From: JAGVXD01 sp964554415
Lineage (GTDB): Archaea > Nanobdellota > Nanobdellia > Pacearchaeales > GW2011-AR1
Direction: 5' to 3'
NCBI GenBank assembly: GCA_964554415.1
Contig: CAZKON010000004.1
Location: 1-39,012, forward strand
Length of the DNA: 39,012 bases
In this document: positions 14,550-24,700 of the stretch, piece after piece
Position numbering within the stretch: the first letter of the stretch is position 1
How the letters are laid out: each line of letters opens with the position of its first letter
Translations under genes and position numbers: made by a program
The notes under the pieces: model-generated
The model's database searches: none
What the model saw: only the letters and a program-made list of their open reading frames with translations
Told to the model about the DNA's origin: nothing

Positions 14550-16290
14550 ATTCTTTAGAATTTATCTTTCTTAATGATTCTTCTGAAGATTTCCCCTCTC
14601 TGAAATTCTGTTCATTTTTAACACATCCCTCAATGTCAGCCAGTGTAGCTATATCGCTTGTTGTTCTGTCAGGCCGATAGTGCGTAATCCTCGGAAATCG
14701 CAATGCATAACCAGATAGATAACTCGGGCTCGCCTGTATATTCTGGTATGTTACAGAAACTATAACTTTAGGTTGCACACGTACACTATTCCCCTGACTA
14801 TCAATAATCAAAGGTTTAAGTATTTGAGTCATCTCGTCATAACTAGTCCCTGCTTCTTCTTTTTCCTTCAAACCGGAAGAAACCATTCCAACTTCAGCAA
14901 ATCCATCTTGTGTTCTGCAAGCCACAACATAACTAGTCAGCCAGCCTGCTCTTTTTCCAGAGCCGTATTCTGCTCCAACAATAACTAAATCAAGGTCATT
15001 TACCACAGGTTTTAACTTCACTATATATCCAACGCGGCGCCCTTGCTTGTAAGGCGCATTAAGTGCTTTAATTATGATACCTTCTTCGCCGCTCTTCAAT
15101 GCTTCAGTATAAAATTCTTCTGCTTCACTCTCACTTCCAGTCACAATCTGTCGTGAAGCCCTAATAACCCATTCTTTTGTAGAAATCAGTTTTTCCAGCA
15201 GTTTCCTGCGCTCAATAAAAGGTATTTTTAGCACACTTTTCCCATTGAGATAAAGAACATCAAATACGTTTATCTCAACAGGCAGTTTCTTGCTCAGCTG
15301 TTCAATACCGTACTTCCTTCGGATTCTCTGGCTGATTGCTTCAAAAGGCATATACCTTTTTGTCTCTGAATTGTAGCCGACAACCTCACTATCTAAAATA
15401 AAACTCTTTGCTTTCACATATTTCCTAACAGCCGCGACAACATCAGGAAACTGAGCAGTCACATTTTCAAGTTTTCGCGTAAAGAGCATAACCTGTTTCC
15501 CGTCATAATTTATAAGCATACGGAACCCGTCATATTTATGTTCCAGTGCCGCAGGCTTCCCGCATATACGAAATGCTTCTGTAATATTTGTTACCTTAAC
15601 AGGCAGCATAACTTTAATTGCTCTCCCAGGCACGACTGAAATGCTGTCTAACCCCCCTCTTCCGCGTGCCGCGGCTGCAAAAACCAATGCAAAGTCATTT
15701 GCAAGATCGTAAGCCTCAGTCAAGCGTTCGCGCATATCTTCCTCTCCAGCAAAGAAAGCAGCAGACAATGCATCAGTCAACAATGCATCAGCAACACCAA
15801 TGCGCAAGTCCTGTAAAACAGTGCGAATCAAATATCTTGCCTCTCTTGCTGTTGCTGCTCCAAGCAATTCCGCAATGCATCCAATCTTCTTTTCAACAGC
15901 TCCTTGCCCGCTGATAATCAGTAGTTTCTGTAAAATATCAAAAACATTTGCTATGCTCAACGCCTTTGAAAATAAAGGTTGCTGTTTTCTTTTCTCAGCA
16001 AACTCCGCTGCAATATCTCCTAAATCGCCGAGATTCTTATAACGCTGAACAATTATATCGCTTCCAATCCCAAAAGCATTAGCAATTGATTTGATTGCCA
16101 ACTGTCCAGATATCCCATATTCTCGTGTATCATAATCAGGCACAACCCTCCCCCGCAATAGATATATCCATTTATATTTGCCGGTTTTATGCAGTTCTTT
16201 CAGCCAATCCGCCAGCACGCTCGTCTTTTCACCTTGTTTGCGCGTTGCTGCAAGTCGCTCATAGACCTCAACAAGAGAAAGATATTTCAT
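14521..16290 (-). CDS. lig: ATP-dependent DNA ligase
   Basis: Joins nicks in replication and repair. The archaeal-type domain order is present: an N-terminal DNA-binding domain (residues about 1-215), then the nucleotidyltransferase core with the AMP-accepting Lys in LEHKYDGFRM (K252 counted from the ATG at 16290), motif III FDVLYLNGKS, motif IV GEEGIIIKAL, motif V YIVKLKP, and the OB fold with LRFPRITHYRPDR near the C-terminus. It is about 589 residues, the usual size. Seven extra codons to 16311 are open, but the protein begins naturally at MKYLSLVEVYERL. The charged tail after the OB fold overlaps the next gene by 29 nt. Confidence 0.95.
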   Translation of the reverse strand: MKYLSLVEVYERLAATRKQGEKTSVLADWLKELHKTGKYKWIYLLRGRVVPDYDTREYGISGQLAIKSIANAFGIGSDIIVQRYKNLGDLGDIAAEFAEKRKQQPLFSKALSIANVFDILQKLLIISGQGAVEKKIGCIAELLGAATAREARYLIRTVLQDLRIGVADALLTDALSAAFFAGEEDMRERLTEAYDLANDFALVFAAAARGRGGLDSISVVPGRAIKVMLPVKVTNITEAFRICGKPAALEHKYDGFRMLINYDGKQVMLFTRKLENVTAQFPDVVAAVRKYVKAKSFILDSEVVGYNSETKRYMPFEAISQRIRRKYGIEQLSKKLPVEINVFDVLYLNGKSVLKIPFIERRKLLEKLISTKEWVIRASRQIVTGSESEAEEFYTEALKSGEEGIIIKALNAPYKQGRRVGYIVKLKPVVNDLDLVIVGAEYGSGKRAGWLTSYVVACRTQDGFAEVGMVSSGLKEKEEAGTSYDEMTQILKPLIIDSQGNSVRVQPKVIVSVTYQNIQASPSYLSGYALRFPRITHYRPDRTTSDIATLADIEGCVKNEQNFREGKSSEESLRKINSKEYENGEEHDT

Positions 16291-16369
16291 GTTCCAGAAA
16301 AGCAGGTACATTATATAACGCTTGCGTTTCGCATGCTCGGATAGAAAAAGTCGTCATCAATAGTACTCT

Positions 16370-16771
16370 CTATTCGCGCCCGAAAGGCTCCAACTTCAGC
16401 CCGGGAATACGCTCAAAATGATTTGTATTTCTTGTGAGAAGAGACTCATTCCGGGAAATACAGATAGCAGCAATCATGATATCCGTAAGTTCAATCATTG
16501 CTCCAGCAGCCTTGAGTTGTTCAAAAATCTCTGCTGCTTTCTCTGAAGCTTCAAGAGTAAAATTGAGAATTGCAACGTTATTCAAAAAAAGTTCAACTGC
16601 GTCTTTTTGGCTTTTCTTGCTGAGGCGAAGGTTTCCGCGATAGAGTTCAAATGAATTAATGCTCGTGGTAAAAAGAGGTTGTTCCCTATCTTTCAGTGAG
16701 GTAATCATCTCAAAAATAGAGCGCTCATTCTTAAGGTAATCAATGATAATATCAGTATCAAGGCAGACCAT
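16370..16771 (-). CDS. vapC: PIN-domain toxin VapC
   Basis: A 133-residue PIN ribonuclease. Key acidic residues: D5 (CLDTDIIIDYLK), E42 (NSFELYRG), D97 (LTDIMIAA); the last site is TRNTNHF (N115-F119), as in many archaeal VapCs. The start codon shares one base with the stop of the upstream antitoxin (TAATG-type junction), so the two are coupled. The antitoxin belongs to a different family from the one at 3452-3679, so the two modules are not recent duplicates. Confidence 0.92.
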   Translation of the reverse strand: MVCLDTDIIIDYLKNERSIFEMITSLKDREQPLFTTSINSFELYRGNLRLSKKSQKDAVELFLNNVAILNFTLEASEKAAEIFEQLKAAGAMIELTDIMIAAICISRNESLLTRNTNHFERIPGLKLEPFGRE

Positions 16772-16986
16772 TACTTAAATCTCCGTGATGGCATCTTCCT
16801 CTCATCGTACAACTCCTTCTTAATGCGATCCGCATCTTCTTTGCTCCAGGATCCGGCGAGTTCACGAAGTGTTTTTTTCTTTTTTTCGCGTACAATCTCT
16901 ATAACAATTTCTGAGAAAGATTTTTCTTCATCAATTTTGCGCAATTCATTGTATGCTTCATCGGAGATGCTGATGACTTTAACCAT
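16771..16986 (-). CDS. vapB: VapB-type antitoxin
   Basis: A 71-residue protein with an N-terminal KVISISDEAYNELRKIDEEKSFSEIV segment typical of the archaeal VapB/DUF217-like family. This is followed by basic and acidic helices (LRELAGSWSKEDADRIKKEL) and an arginine-ended tail (MPSRRFK) that would embrace the PIN active site. It precedes vapC by a one-base overlap. A palindrome between the TATA-like box and its start codon suggests autoregulation. Confidence 0.85.
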   Translation of the reverse strand: MVKVISISDEAYNELRKIDEEKSFSEIVIEIVREKKKKTLRELAGSWSKEDADRIKKELYDERKMPSRRFK

Positions 16987-16991
16987 AAATG

Positions 16992-17014
16992 CATGTATAC
17001 ATGTATGTATTTAA
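16992..17014 (-). promoter_or_regulatory. Palindromic operator and TATA box of vapBC
   Basis: CATGTATACATG (16992-17003) is a perfect 12-bp palindrome lying between the vapB ATG (16986) and a TATA-like TTAAATA (17008-17014). Antitoxin binding there would block transcription. Confidence 0.6.
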
Positions 17015-17228
17015 GCCTTTCGATGATTCAACGATAAACTATGCTAACACTGGTTAAAAATGTCAAGACAATGCCCTTTGGGCATCTAATTGGTTTATTA
17101 ATTGCCTCTGGTTTTTCTAATATTATCAATCATTATTTCTAATGGAAAGCATTATTATTAATTAAAATATGACCTATAAAGCTATCTTCCTCCATAGGAA
17201 ATAAAATGGGGTTAAAGTTTATATTACT
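17015..17228. other. AT-rich gene-free stretch
   Basis: About 210 nt without a credible ORF. A small hairpin ATGCCC-ttt-GGGCAT lies near 17070-17085. Otherwise I see only AT-rich sequence leading into the hairpin-array block. Confidence 0.5.
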
Positions 17229-17425
17229 TCAAGAACCACCCACTAAAGTGGGTGGCGTGTCGTGGTTCTTGAGCACACTCGAGAATCCTTTATTACTCCC
17301 TGCTTAAGCAGGGAGATTGCATGATGTATTATAGGATTCTCGATGTATCAGATAATGCATTAACCAAAAAGCTTGTGAATCTCCCCGCCCAAGGGTTTGC
17401 CTTCGGCAAATCCGCCTGCTGGCGG
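17229..17425. repeat. Hairpin-array repeat, locus 3
   Basis: TCAAGAACCAC (17229-17239)/GTGGTTCTTGA (17262-17272) encloses CCACCCACT (17236-17244)-aa-AGTGGGTGG (17247-17255), so CCAC at 17236-17239 is shared between two alternative stems. Next, TCGAGAATCC (17279-17288)/GGATTCTCGA (17334-17343) encloses CTCCCTGC (17296-17303)-ttaa-GCAGGGAG (17308-17315). Then GGTTTGCC/GGCAAATC (17394-17412) and CCGCC-tgct-GGCGG (17412-17425). The first unit recurs at 38335-38378. Confidence 0.85.
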
Positions 17426-17510
17426 AGTGGGGCATCCAAGAAAACCAAGAACCGAAGCGGACTCATATTTGAGATAATTATCTCTTAAATAAAAGAAGAT
17501 GCTTGGGAAG

Positions 17511-17706
17511 TATAGAAGACTTTAGGGGTTCGTCAAGAACTTCGAGAATATGCTTATTCTCGACAGCTTCAGAAACCTCTTGTTTCTGACAGTGCTCAGA
17601 AATAGAATATTTCTGACATGCTCAAGAATTTGCCAATTCTTGACATCTGCTGATTCTTGAACGCATCCAAGAACCAGAGGTTCTTGGTGTGTCAAAGTCT
17701 TCTATA
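17511..17706. repeat. Hairpin-array repeat, locus 4, with 13-bp terminal arms
   Basis: Terminal arms TATAGAAGACTTT (17511-17523) and AAAGTCTTCTATA (17694-17706) are perfect. Inside, an arm pair TCAAGAA/TTCTTGA encloses four hairpins: TCGAGAATA/TATTCTCGA, TCAGAAAC/GTTTCTGA, TCAGAAATA/TATTTCTGA and TCAAGAATT/AATTCTTGA. A final CCAAGAACC-aga-GGTTCTTGG hairpin follows. The partner copy is 38791-38933, which lacks the two TCAGAAA hairpins. The element ends 16 nt past the stop of the peptidase gene. Confidence 0.9.
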
Positions 17707-17721
17707 CTACAAGCTAGATTT

Positions 17722-18855
17722 TTACTTATAACTAGATAATACCGAACGTAAAAAGCGCTGATCTACTGCATCAAATCCCAATGAATCATCCATATAAAAC
17801 ATAAGAGAAGTTGATTTTAGTTTTCCATCCTCATATAAATAATTTGAGCTTCGCCATGCGCCGACACCATTGCAATTATAGTAGCAGCCTGTTCCCTCGA
17901 GACAACCGATGCCTCTGTCTGTTTCATCACGGAAAGGAACACATCGCGTTTTATAAAATGAATCAATTTCAGTTCTCCAAAAACAATTATTATTTGACTT
18001 GCATAAATTTTCTGAAAGGTCTTTACAATAATCATAAAGCACACCAGAAGGTTCTTTTTGAGAATCTGTACACCATTTAGGACAACCATCAACGTCACAA
18101 TTAGGCATATCTTTCAAATTAAGACCATATCCATTAAATTCACCTCTTACTCGCTTTTGATCAGTTAATCCAAGTAAATGAGCAAACTCATGGACAGTTT
18201 CGATATGACCGTTACTACTAATAAGATTATCTAGAGAGATGGTAAGAGCAATCTTTCCCCCACCCCCCGACTTTCCCTTACCCACTGACTCCGCCCATCC
18301 TCCAGTTTTTTCTGAATCCTTATTATCCCAAATAATTATTGCATGATCATAAGGAATCTCTGATAAAGATAGCCAATCCTTCACGTCTGCTATACATTGA
18401 AAGGGATTATCAGCAAAATAACAATGTTTTTGTAAAAAGAAAGATTCAAGAGAAGGAGGCATTTTTTCAATTTTATAAAAATTAAACTTGTTTCTGTCTG
18501 ATTTAAAAGGTTCATAGTAAAGAATTCCCTTGTACTTACTCTCACTATCAATTTGCTCCAAAACATTCTTATCAAAATCCTCGGGATTAGAAAAATCAAG
18601 ACCGATAAATACGACATCTAACTTATCCTCGGGCTTTCCATTAATAAGCACTTTCTCATATACTGGAAAAGTAGATAAAAGACCTTTGCAATTGGCATCA
18701 CATTCTTGTTTAGTATAACATGAATTAGATAAATAAACATCACTCTTCTTACATCTATAACATATCTCCTCCTTAAAACAACCTTCACCACTTGTTTCTT
18801 GTTGAGACGGCTGAGCTACAGCTGGCGTACCTGACTGAGGAACATCTGCCCCCCC
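17722..18855 (-). CDS. M64-like metallopeptidase segment, out of frame with the LamG protein
   Basis: This frame has no start codon of its own near its true N-terminus: it is open from 18888, and the first GTG is at 18651. The coding pattern continues the upstream LamG protein after a -1 shift at the seven-G run (18849-18855). It encodes a linker (ADVPQSGTPAVAQPSQQE), a Cys-rich stretch, then KLDVVFIGLDFSNPEDF and FNFYKIEKMP, and the zinc site ETVHEFAHLLGLTD (His pair about nt 18178-18192). The layout (LDxVFIG, later HExxH-x5-D) resembles M64/IgA-peptidase-like zinc proteases. Further Cys residues follow. Whether it is a frameshifted gene, a programmed frameshift or a sequencing error is open. 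Confidence 0.7.
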   Translation of the reverse strand, partial: GGADVPQSGTPAVAQPSQQETSGEGCFKEEICYRCKKSDVYLSNSCYTKQECDANCKGLLSTFPVYEKVLINGKPEDKLDVVFIGLDFSNPEDFDKNVLEQIDSESKYKGILYYEPFKSDRNKFNFYKIEKMPPSLESFFLQKHCYFADNPFQCIADVKDWLSLSEIPYDHAIIIWDNKDSEKTGGWAESVGKGKSGGGGKIALTISLDNLISSNGHIETVHEFAHLLGLTDQKRVRGEFNGYGLNLKDMPNCDVDGCPKWCTDSQKEPSGVLYDYCKDLSENLCKSNNNCFWRTEIDSFYKTRCVPFRDETDRGIGCLEGTGCYYNCNGVGAWRSSNYLYEDGKLKSTSLMFYMDDSLGFDAVDQRFLRSVLSSYK

Positions 18856-21689
18856 GTCCCACCGCCCCCAAACAATTTCCTGAAGAAGTTAATTATTTTC
18901 TCAAACAACCCTGCATCAACGCACTTCCCGCCCGCGCATACATTGCTCCCGCATTCATAGTTATTCTCACACGTCGCTTCTGCTGCTCTCTGCGCTTTCA
19001 TCGTCCCGCTCAATGCACAGTAATCCCCGCCTGCCCGCGTGCCAAATCCAATGCACTTGCTACTTCCATCGCTACTCGGCAAATTGCATCCGATTGTCGC
19101 GCATGAGTTGCTGCTTCCGCTTCCTCCACCGCTTCCTCCCCCGCCACTGCTTCCTCCGCTGCCAGATGTTCCCCCCGAACTACTGGTCCCGCTATAATAA
19201 ATAAATGCCGTACGCGGTGCACTTATAGAGCCTTTATGCAGAGCGACTATAGGGACATCACCACCAGTTGAACTGATAATATTATCTGTATTTGCAGGGT
19301 CAGAATAAGAAGATTGCCTCGTATAAATTTTGTTCACATCAACATAAGAAGAACTCCCGCTTCTTTGTTGACTCAACGTAATAATCGCCTCTTTGCCTGC
19401 CTCAAAATTCCCAGATACATCTTGTCCATGAACAACTAAGTGAAAATATTCAGAAAAATAAAAACGCGAAAGTGAGTTACCAATCGCACCTTGTTCAGTT
19501 GTACTACCATAAAGAGAATATCTTAAAGATTCATCTAATGTCGGAAGATAAATAGCAAGACCTTCCCGCGTGGCAAGCATATTAAACTTTATACGATTAT
19601 CTTGTGCGCTCACATAGACACTTTTCGTTCCCGAATTTATGTAAACCTCATCAATTTTCAAACTTACTAAATTATCAAAATTCACGATATCTCCTGCTTT
19701 CTTATCCCCCTTTGATGTCCATGCTCCATTGCTGTAATATTCAACATTAGTCTTGTTAGCAAACTCTTCTGCAGTATAGGAATTAAATCTAACAAGATAC
19801 GAAACAGGGTTACGAGAGTCATTAAGAGTCACAACCATATATCTATCGCCCCCAGTATAATTGTATAACACCCTACTCGTCATTGAACTTGTGACAAGGC
19901 GATTGCTAGGACTTTTACCTATACCAAGAAATGAACCAGAGGCATTAGTATACAATAAAGGCATCGTGACTTCTCCGCTTTTGATTGTTGTCTTTAATTG
20001 TAAGACATAACTTCCATCATTTGTGATAGTCGTAGTTTCTTTAAGGCTATTTGCGAGTTTATTAAGTTTCTCAAACTCTATCGCACTAGAACCTTCGCTT
20101 GTTGAATATGCAACACTAACACCTTCAGATGCACACGCACTGTCTTCAATAATGATATCTCCATCTGAAGGGTTGCAATTGACTGTTCGAAGAGTGCAAG
20201 TATTATCCTGAAGGGAAGACGAACCAGTACATGAGATTCCAAGAATTAAACATTTTCTTTTCTCAACTTTTCCTTCAGTTTTGGAAGAAATAAACGTGCG
20301 CATTTGAAGAAGCTGTAAATTAGTGGACTTATAGTTAATAGAAGTGTACAAATTACTTTCACTTTCTGATTTCACATCTTTTATAGAAAGCGCGCGCTCT
20401 TTACATGCTGTTTGAGAAAGCTTTTGGATTGCAGGCGCGTCACAAGATTCAGGAAGAAAAACAAGAGAAACCCTGCCCCAACCAAGTCCCAGTGGAGAAT
20501 TCTCAATGCCTTCAACAATTACTTTAATATTAGTCTCCGGGATTTTAAAGGATTCATATGCTCGAAGAGAGGCAGTATACTCCTTCTTATCATTCCCAAC
20601 TTTAGAAAAGTAAATCGCGGCACTTTCTCCGAAAGGTTGGGCATATACTGAAAAAGAAGTACCCATAATTCTCAAGTCAATTATCCCATCTTCAATTGTG
20701 ATTCGTGTGACATCGCACGATGCTGTTCCGCTTCCTCCGCTCGCCACGCATGCGCCATCAACACATCCATTTAAACAAGGATATTTCTCAAGTGCAGCAG
20801 TATCGGCAGAAGTGCAGAAATATTCAAAAACAACCGCACCTTCATCACTAACGCTGCAATAATCGGTCGCTTTACCGCCGTCTTTATTAACAAGTGTCCC
20901 TTTCACAAAGTAATTCTTTCCATTAGGAAATCCATCTCTTTCATCAGTATCTTTTGTGTCATCATCAGTGCACTGCGCTGTTCCGCTTCCTCCGCCTTGG
21001 TTCGGCGTTGTTGTCATTCCAGCAAGCTTCTTCTTTCCTTCACGGTATAAATCTTTCACAGCTTGCTCTGACAACGCATCTGCATACACGCGAACATCGT
21101 ACGCTCTGCCCTCAAAGTATCTATTGTCATAAGGCGCAGGCAAACCACAATCATGCCCGATGCATAAGTCACCTGTTGTACCGAGCGTGCCGGAAGCAGC
21201 AACGCTCGCTTCAAGCACTCCGCCACGATACAATGAAATAGTCGCGCCATCCCAAGTGCCAACCCAATGATCCCATGTGTTCAATGGAAGGCGATTCGCT
21301 CCAGAAGAAACCGAGTACCATGCATCATCCAAGAACACCCAGAATTTCACGCTCCCGTCTGTTTCCGCGCTTAAAATATAAGAGTTTCTCTTTGACACCC
21401 AGCTTCCAGTAATCTCATTGTTCCCTGTCCTGAGTGCCTTGGTATTAAACCATCCTCCGACAGTAACTGCTTTCTTCGATGTTTTTATATTGCTTGCAGA
21501 TGTAGTCCCATATGCACCGGAGCCATCGTAAGTTCGCACATCAGGAACTATAATCTGTGCAGAAGTTGAATAATCATCAATCACTTTTCCTGTGACTGTA
21601 AAAGGCCAAAACGCAGAAACAACACTGACACTCAAGACGAGCAATAACGCAAAGACCAGTGCAATAAAAACACTTCTTCCCTCTTTCAT
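18816..21689 (-). CDS. Large exported LamG-domain surface protein
   Basis: A 957-residue protein with an N-terminal signal segment (VFIALVFALLLVLSVSVVSA). A LamG/concanavalin-like domain follows at about residues 45-220 (VGGWFNTKAL, GSWVSKRNSYIL, WDHWVGTWDGATISLYRGG). Next come a Cys-containing region, long beta-rich Ser/Thr segments, and a Gly/Ser-rich linker near residue 850. A C-terminal Cys motif (CENNYECGSNVCAGGKCVDA) ends in a GGGGTGGQ tail. The last eight residues after the G7 run look out of frame; a -1 shift would extend the protein into an M64-like peptidase, for about 1,320 residues in all. A TATA-like box lies 25 nt upstream and an AG7 tract sits between it and the ATG. Confidence 0.85.
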   Translation of the reverse strand: MKEGRSVFIALVFALLLVLSVSVVSAFWPFTVTGKVIDDYSTSAQIIVPDVRTYDGSGAYGTTSASNIKTSKKAVTVGGWFNTKALRTGNNEITGSWVSKRNSYILSAETDGSVKFWVFLDDAWYSVSSGANRLPLNTWDHWVGTWDGATISLYRGGVLEASVAASGTLGTTGDLCIGHDCGLPAPYDNRYFEGRAYDVRVYADALSEQAVKDLYREGKKKLAGMTTTPNQGGGSGTAQCTDDDTKDTDERDGFPNGKNYFVKGTLVNKDGGKATDYCSVSDEGAVVFEYFCTSADTAALEKYPCLNGCVDGACVASGGSGTASCDVTRITIEDGIIDLRIMGTSFSVYAQPFGESAAIYFSKVGNDKKEYTASLRAYESFKIPETNIKVIVEGIENSPLGLGWGRVSLVFLPESCDAPAIQKLSQTACKERALSIKDVKSESESNLYTSINYKSTNLQLLQMRTFISSKTEGKVEKRKCLILGISCTGSSSLQDNTCTLRTVNCNPSDGDIIIEDSACASEGVSVAYSTSEGSSAIEFEKLNKLANSLKETTTITNDGSYVLQLKTTIKSGEVTMPLLYTNASGSFLGIGKSPSNRLVTSSMTSRVLYNYTGGDRYMVVTLNDSRNPVSYLVRFNSYTAEEFANKTNVEYYSNGAWTSKGDKKAGDIVNFDNLVSLKIDEVYINSGTKSVYVSAQDNRIKFNMLATREGLAIYLPTLDESLRYSLYGSTTEQGAIGNSLSRFYFSEYFHLVVHGQDVSGNFEAGKEAIITLSQQRSGSSSYVDVNKIYTRQSSYSDPANTDNIISSTGGDVPIVALHKGSISAPRTAFIYYSGTSSSGGTSGSGGSSGGGGSGGGSGSSNSCATIGCNLPSSDGSSKCIGFGTRAGGDYCALSGTMKAQRAAEATCENNYECGSNVCAGGKCVDAGLFEKIINFFRKLFGGGGTGGQMFLSQVRQL

Positions 21690-21695
21690 TGTGTC

Positions 21696-21709
21696 AGAGA
21701 GAGAGAGAG
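21696..21709. repeat. AG7 dinucleotide tract between TATA box and start codon
   Basis: Seven AG units lie between the TATA-like TATTTAAA (21714-21721) and the ATG at 21689. Length changes in the tract would alter promoter-to-start spacing. Confidence 0.7.
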
Positions 21710-21747
21710 CGTCTATTTAAATATTTCTATGATGCATCGCCAAAAAA

Positions 21748-24700
21748 TCAAAACCCTGTCGATACACCGCCAGGCTGCAGCGTTGATGAGTGCGGCTCTG
21801 GTCTGTAAAATTCATTATTCTTGTTTGTGTTCTGCTGCTTCACGACATAAACAATTGCAACAATTACAAAGATAATGAATATAATTAATGCGATGATAAC
21901 AACAATCATTGTCTTAGAATCAAGCGCCGCAAGACCTTTTTTGTCAATTCCTGTAGAATTTGTAGTATTAATAAGTCTCGTCACGCCAGGAGCAACGTTA
22001 GTGCCTCCGCCAGGCCCACCACCGCCTCCACCTGGAGCAGTTTCTTCAGTTATTGTACGCAGCATGATAAGAGGTTTGCCATTTGTAACCTGAAGGAAAG
22101 TGATATTAAAATCAGGACGGCTGTTTGCATTCAAGTCAAGTGATTGTGTTTCACCTTGTGAAAGAGTAAAGGTAATAGGCAGGTTCTTGATTGTTATTGT
22201 TAATCTGTTAGCGCTCAAACTGACAATTGTCATGTTATAATTAGTTGTTCCTACTCGGAACAAGAGAGTCTCACCTACGCTAAGTGTTGTATTATACCCC
22301 CGCGCCAGTGCTGTCGGCTGAATCACTAAAGGCGCTGGCTTTGGCTGCGGCTCATCGCTACCTACAAGCGTTATGGTGTTGTTCTTGCTAGCTGAATCAT
22401 TTTGATAATTCCCGAGTCCATTGTTGAAGAAAGTCATCCGAAGCAGAGAATTATCAGAAGAACTTGCAAAGTAAGCACCATAATTTGCGTTTGACCTTAA
22501 AGCAGTACGATCCATAGTATTAAAGTTACTGCGCTCAAACCACACACCGCTTCCAAGACTCTGCTCAATTGCTCCCCTGTTAATAAAAGAATTCTGTGTA
22601 TCATTGAGATGCAATCCAACTTCTTCGCTTTGAGATATTGAAACACTATCAAGCACCGCTCCCCGCGTATTATGAATTAATATTCCTTTCGTGAACCCTT
22701 CAACCTTGATATTCTTTAGTGTGACATTCTTCTTATCGCGGACAGAAATACCTGTTGTTATTAATGATGACGAAGCAAGCGGATCAGCTGAAGTCGTAGT
22801 GACTCTAACAAAATTTCCTTGCCCATCAAGAGAAACATTGTCTGAAGCAATCGTCAAACATGTTTTATCGGAGCTGAGTGACTGCGTAAGCTGGTAGATT
22901 CCTGGCTTATCAATTGTACCGCACGCACTCACACCCGTTGGAGACACAGGAGTAGTTGCTGCAAGCGCAAGTTGTGTTTTGAACAATGAGTCTGCTTCTG
23001 CTGCCGAAAGCCCATAATCAAAGAATTGTAGTTCATCAATATGCCCATTAAAGAATCGCTTTTCAGCTCCGCCTGTAAAGTCACGACCGATGTACAAATC
23101 TCCAATTGCTCCCATGGTCCCTCCTGAAACAGGAAGACTTTTTATTTCGCTTCCATCTAAATATAAAACAAGATGGCTTCCATTATAAACTGCACTCCAA
23201 TACTGCCACACTCCAGTTTTAACGCTTCCTACAGGAGCTCTTACAGACACCCATTCTTTATCCAAAAATGCCCAGAAATCAACGGAACCATCTTTATTCG
23301 GGCCAAAAACATAAGCTTTTCTCTTTGACACCCAGCTTCCAGTGATATCTCCTGCAGTCAAATCATTTGTCTTGAACCATCCAGAAATACTAAAGGCTCC
23401 ATAAAATGAGAGCACTGCCGCGTTAGGTACATATAACTCGTCATCACTGCCATCAAATGAAGCTGCCTTTCCTACCTTGCCGCTACTGCTTGCTACACCG
23501 TTTTTTGCACTTCCTCCAATGTTACCGAGTATATCTTTGACTGCTCCTGGCTCTGCACTAATAATTTCGTCAAAACTCCAATGCGCCACTCTGCCCAGAC
23601 CACCGGCACTCAATAGTTCCCTGCGCTGCTTTTCATAAATCGCTTTAATCCCATCTGCGTTAGTAACCTTATAAGTAATATTCATTTCGTCAAGCATACC
23701 ATTCAAATAATGAGTGCGGACATTCCCATTAAAAACATCTTTACCCATGCCAAGTGTAAGTCCTGAAATTGAGGCATCTGGTCCATCAGAAACGCTTGCC
23801 GAAGCAATCTGTTTTCCGTTTATATAAATCGCCTTGACTGTTCCACCATTTCCTCCAGAAACCAATGCGACATGGGTCCAATTTCCATAATAAGGACTAT
23901 AGTCCACACTGACTCTTCCTTTAGAGTCGCTTGGCTCCCCATAATCCCAATACAATTTATTATTTGCCCATAGATATGCGCCAAAACGATTAGCATCACC
24001 ACCACTCCCAACGCTGAAAATCCCTGCGTCCCTTACTTCGCTGGCATTTACGCGCAGCCAAAAACTCACTGTCACTGGTCCGCCGCTTGTCACAGTATAT
24101 CCGGTGTTCTCAACAAAATCGTCACTGCCATCAAAATATCCTGCCCTGCCCCCAACACCCTGCCCAACAGTAGTCACACCCCCTAATGGCATCGCAGATG
24201 AACTTCCTATGCTGTCAATAACACTGGCACTTTCAGCTCTCCAACTCATTTCATCAAACTTCCAGTATGCAGCACCACTCGTCTGCTGTCTGTTCCCGCA
24301 CGCACCAGCACTGCACGTCTCCTCTGTTCCACACGTCATTTGACGAGATTGCTGTGTATTCCCAACATAACAATAATATTCTTGTACAATCTCACTCGAA
24401 ACACAACTATCTTCCCATTTCTGCAAACCAATTGTCACTGTTCCCTTGGTTGATGGAACCACCCCTCCATCACTATCGGTGCATTCTGATGATGAAGTGC
24501 CTGAATCCAATCCAATAGTAGGTGCTTCATTATTTCCTTCGAGAATAGTAAGAGAAAAAGAATAAACAGAATAACCAAATGCCTGCGCTAAACAATTATA
24601 ATCTCCGGTTGGAAGATTCACAAACCGATAAAATGAATTCATACTATCATAGGTGCTGGTATAAATGTTACCGCTCTGACAAGAAACACTGGCTGTTGCA

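Noticed and set aside
17229..17706. CRISPR array
   Set aside because: The repeated units differ in sequence and spacing, each is its own hairpin, and there are no uniform repeat-spacer alternations or cas genes nearby.
18649..18651. The GTG at 18651 as the true start of the metallopeptidase
   Set aside because: The open frame and linker-like coding continue upstream to the G7 run, and no promoter or ribosome-binding site is visible here.
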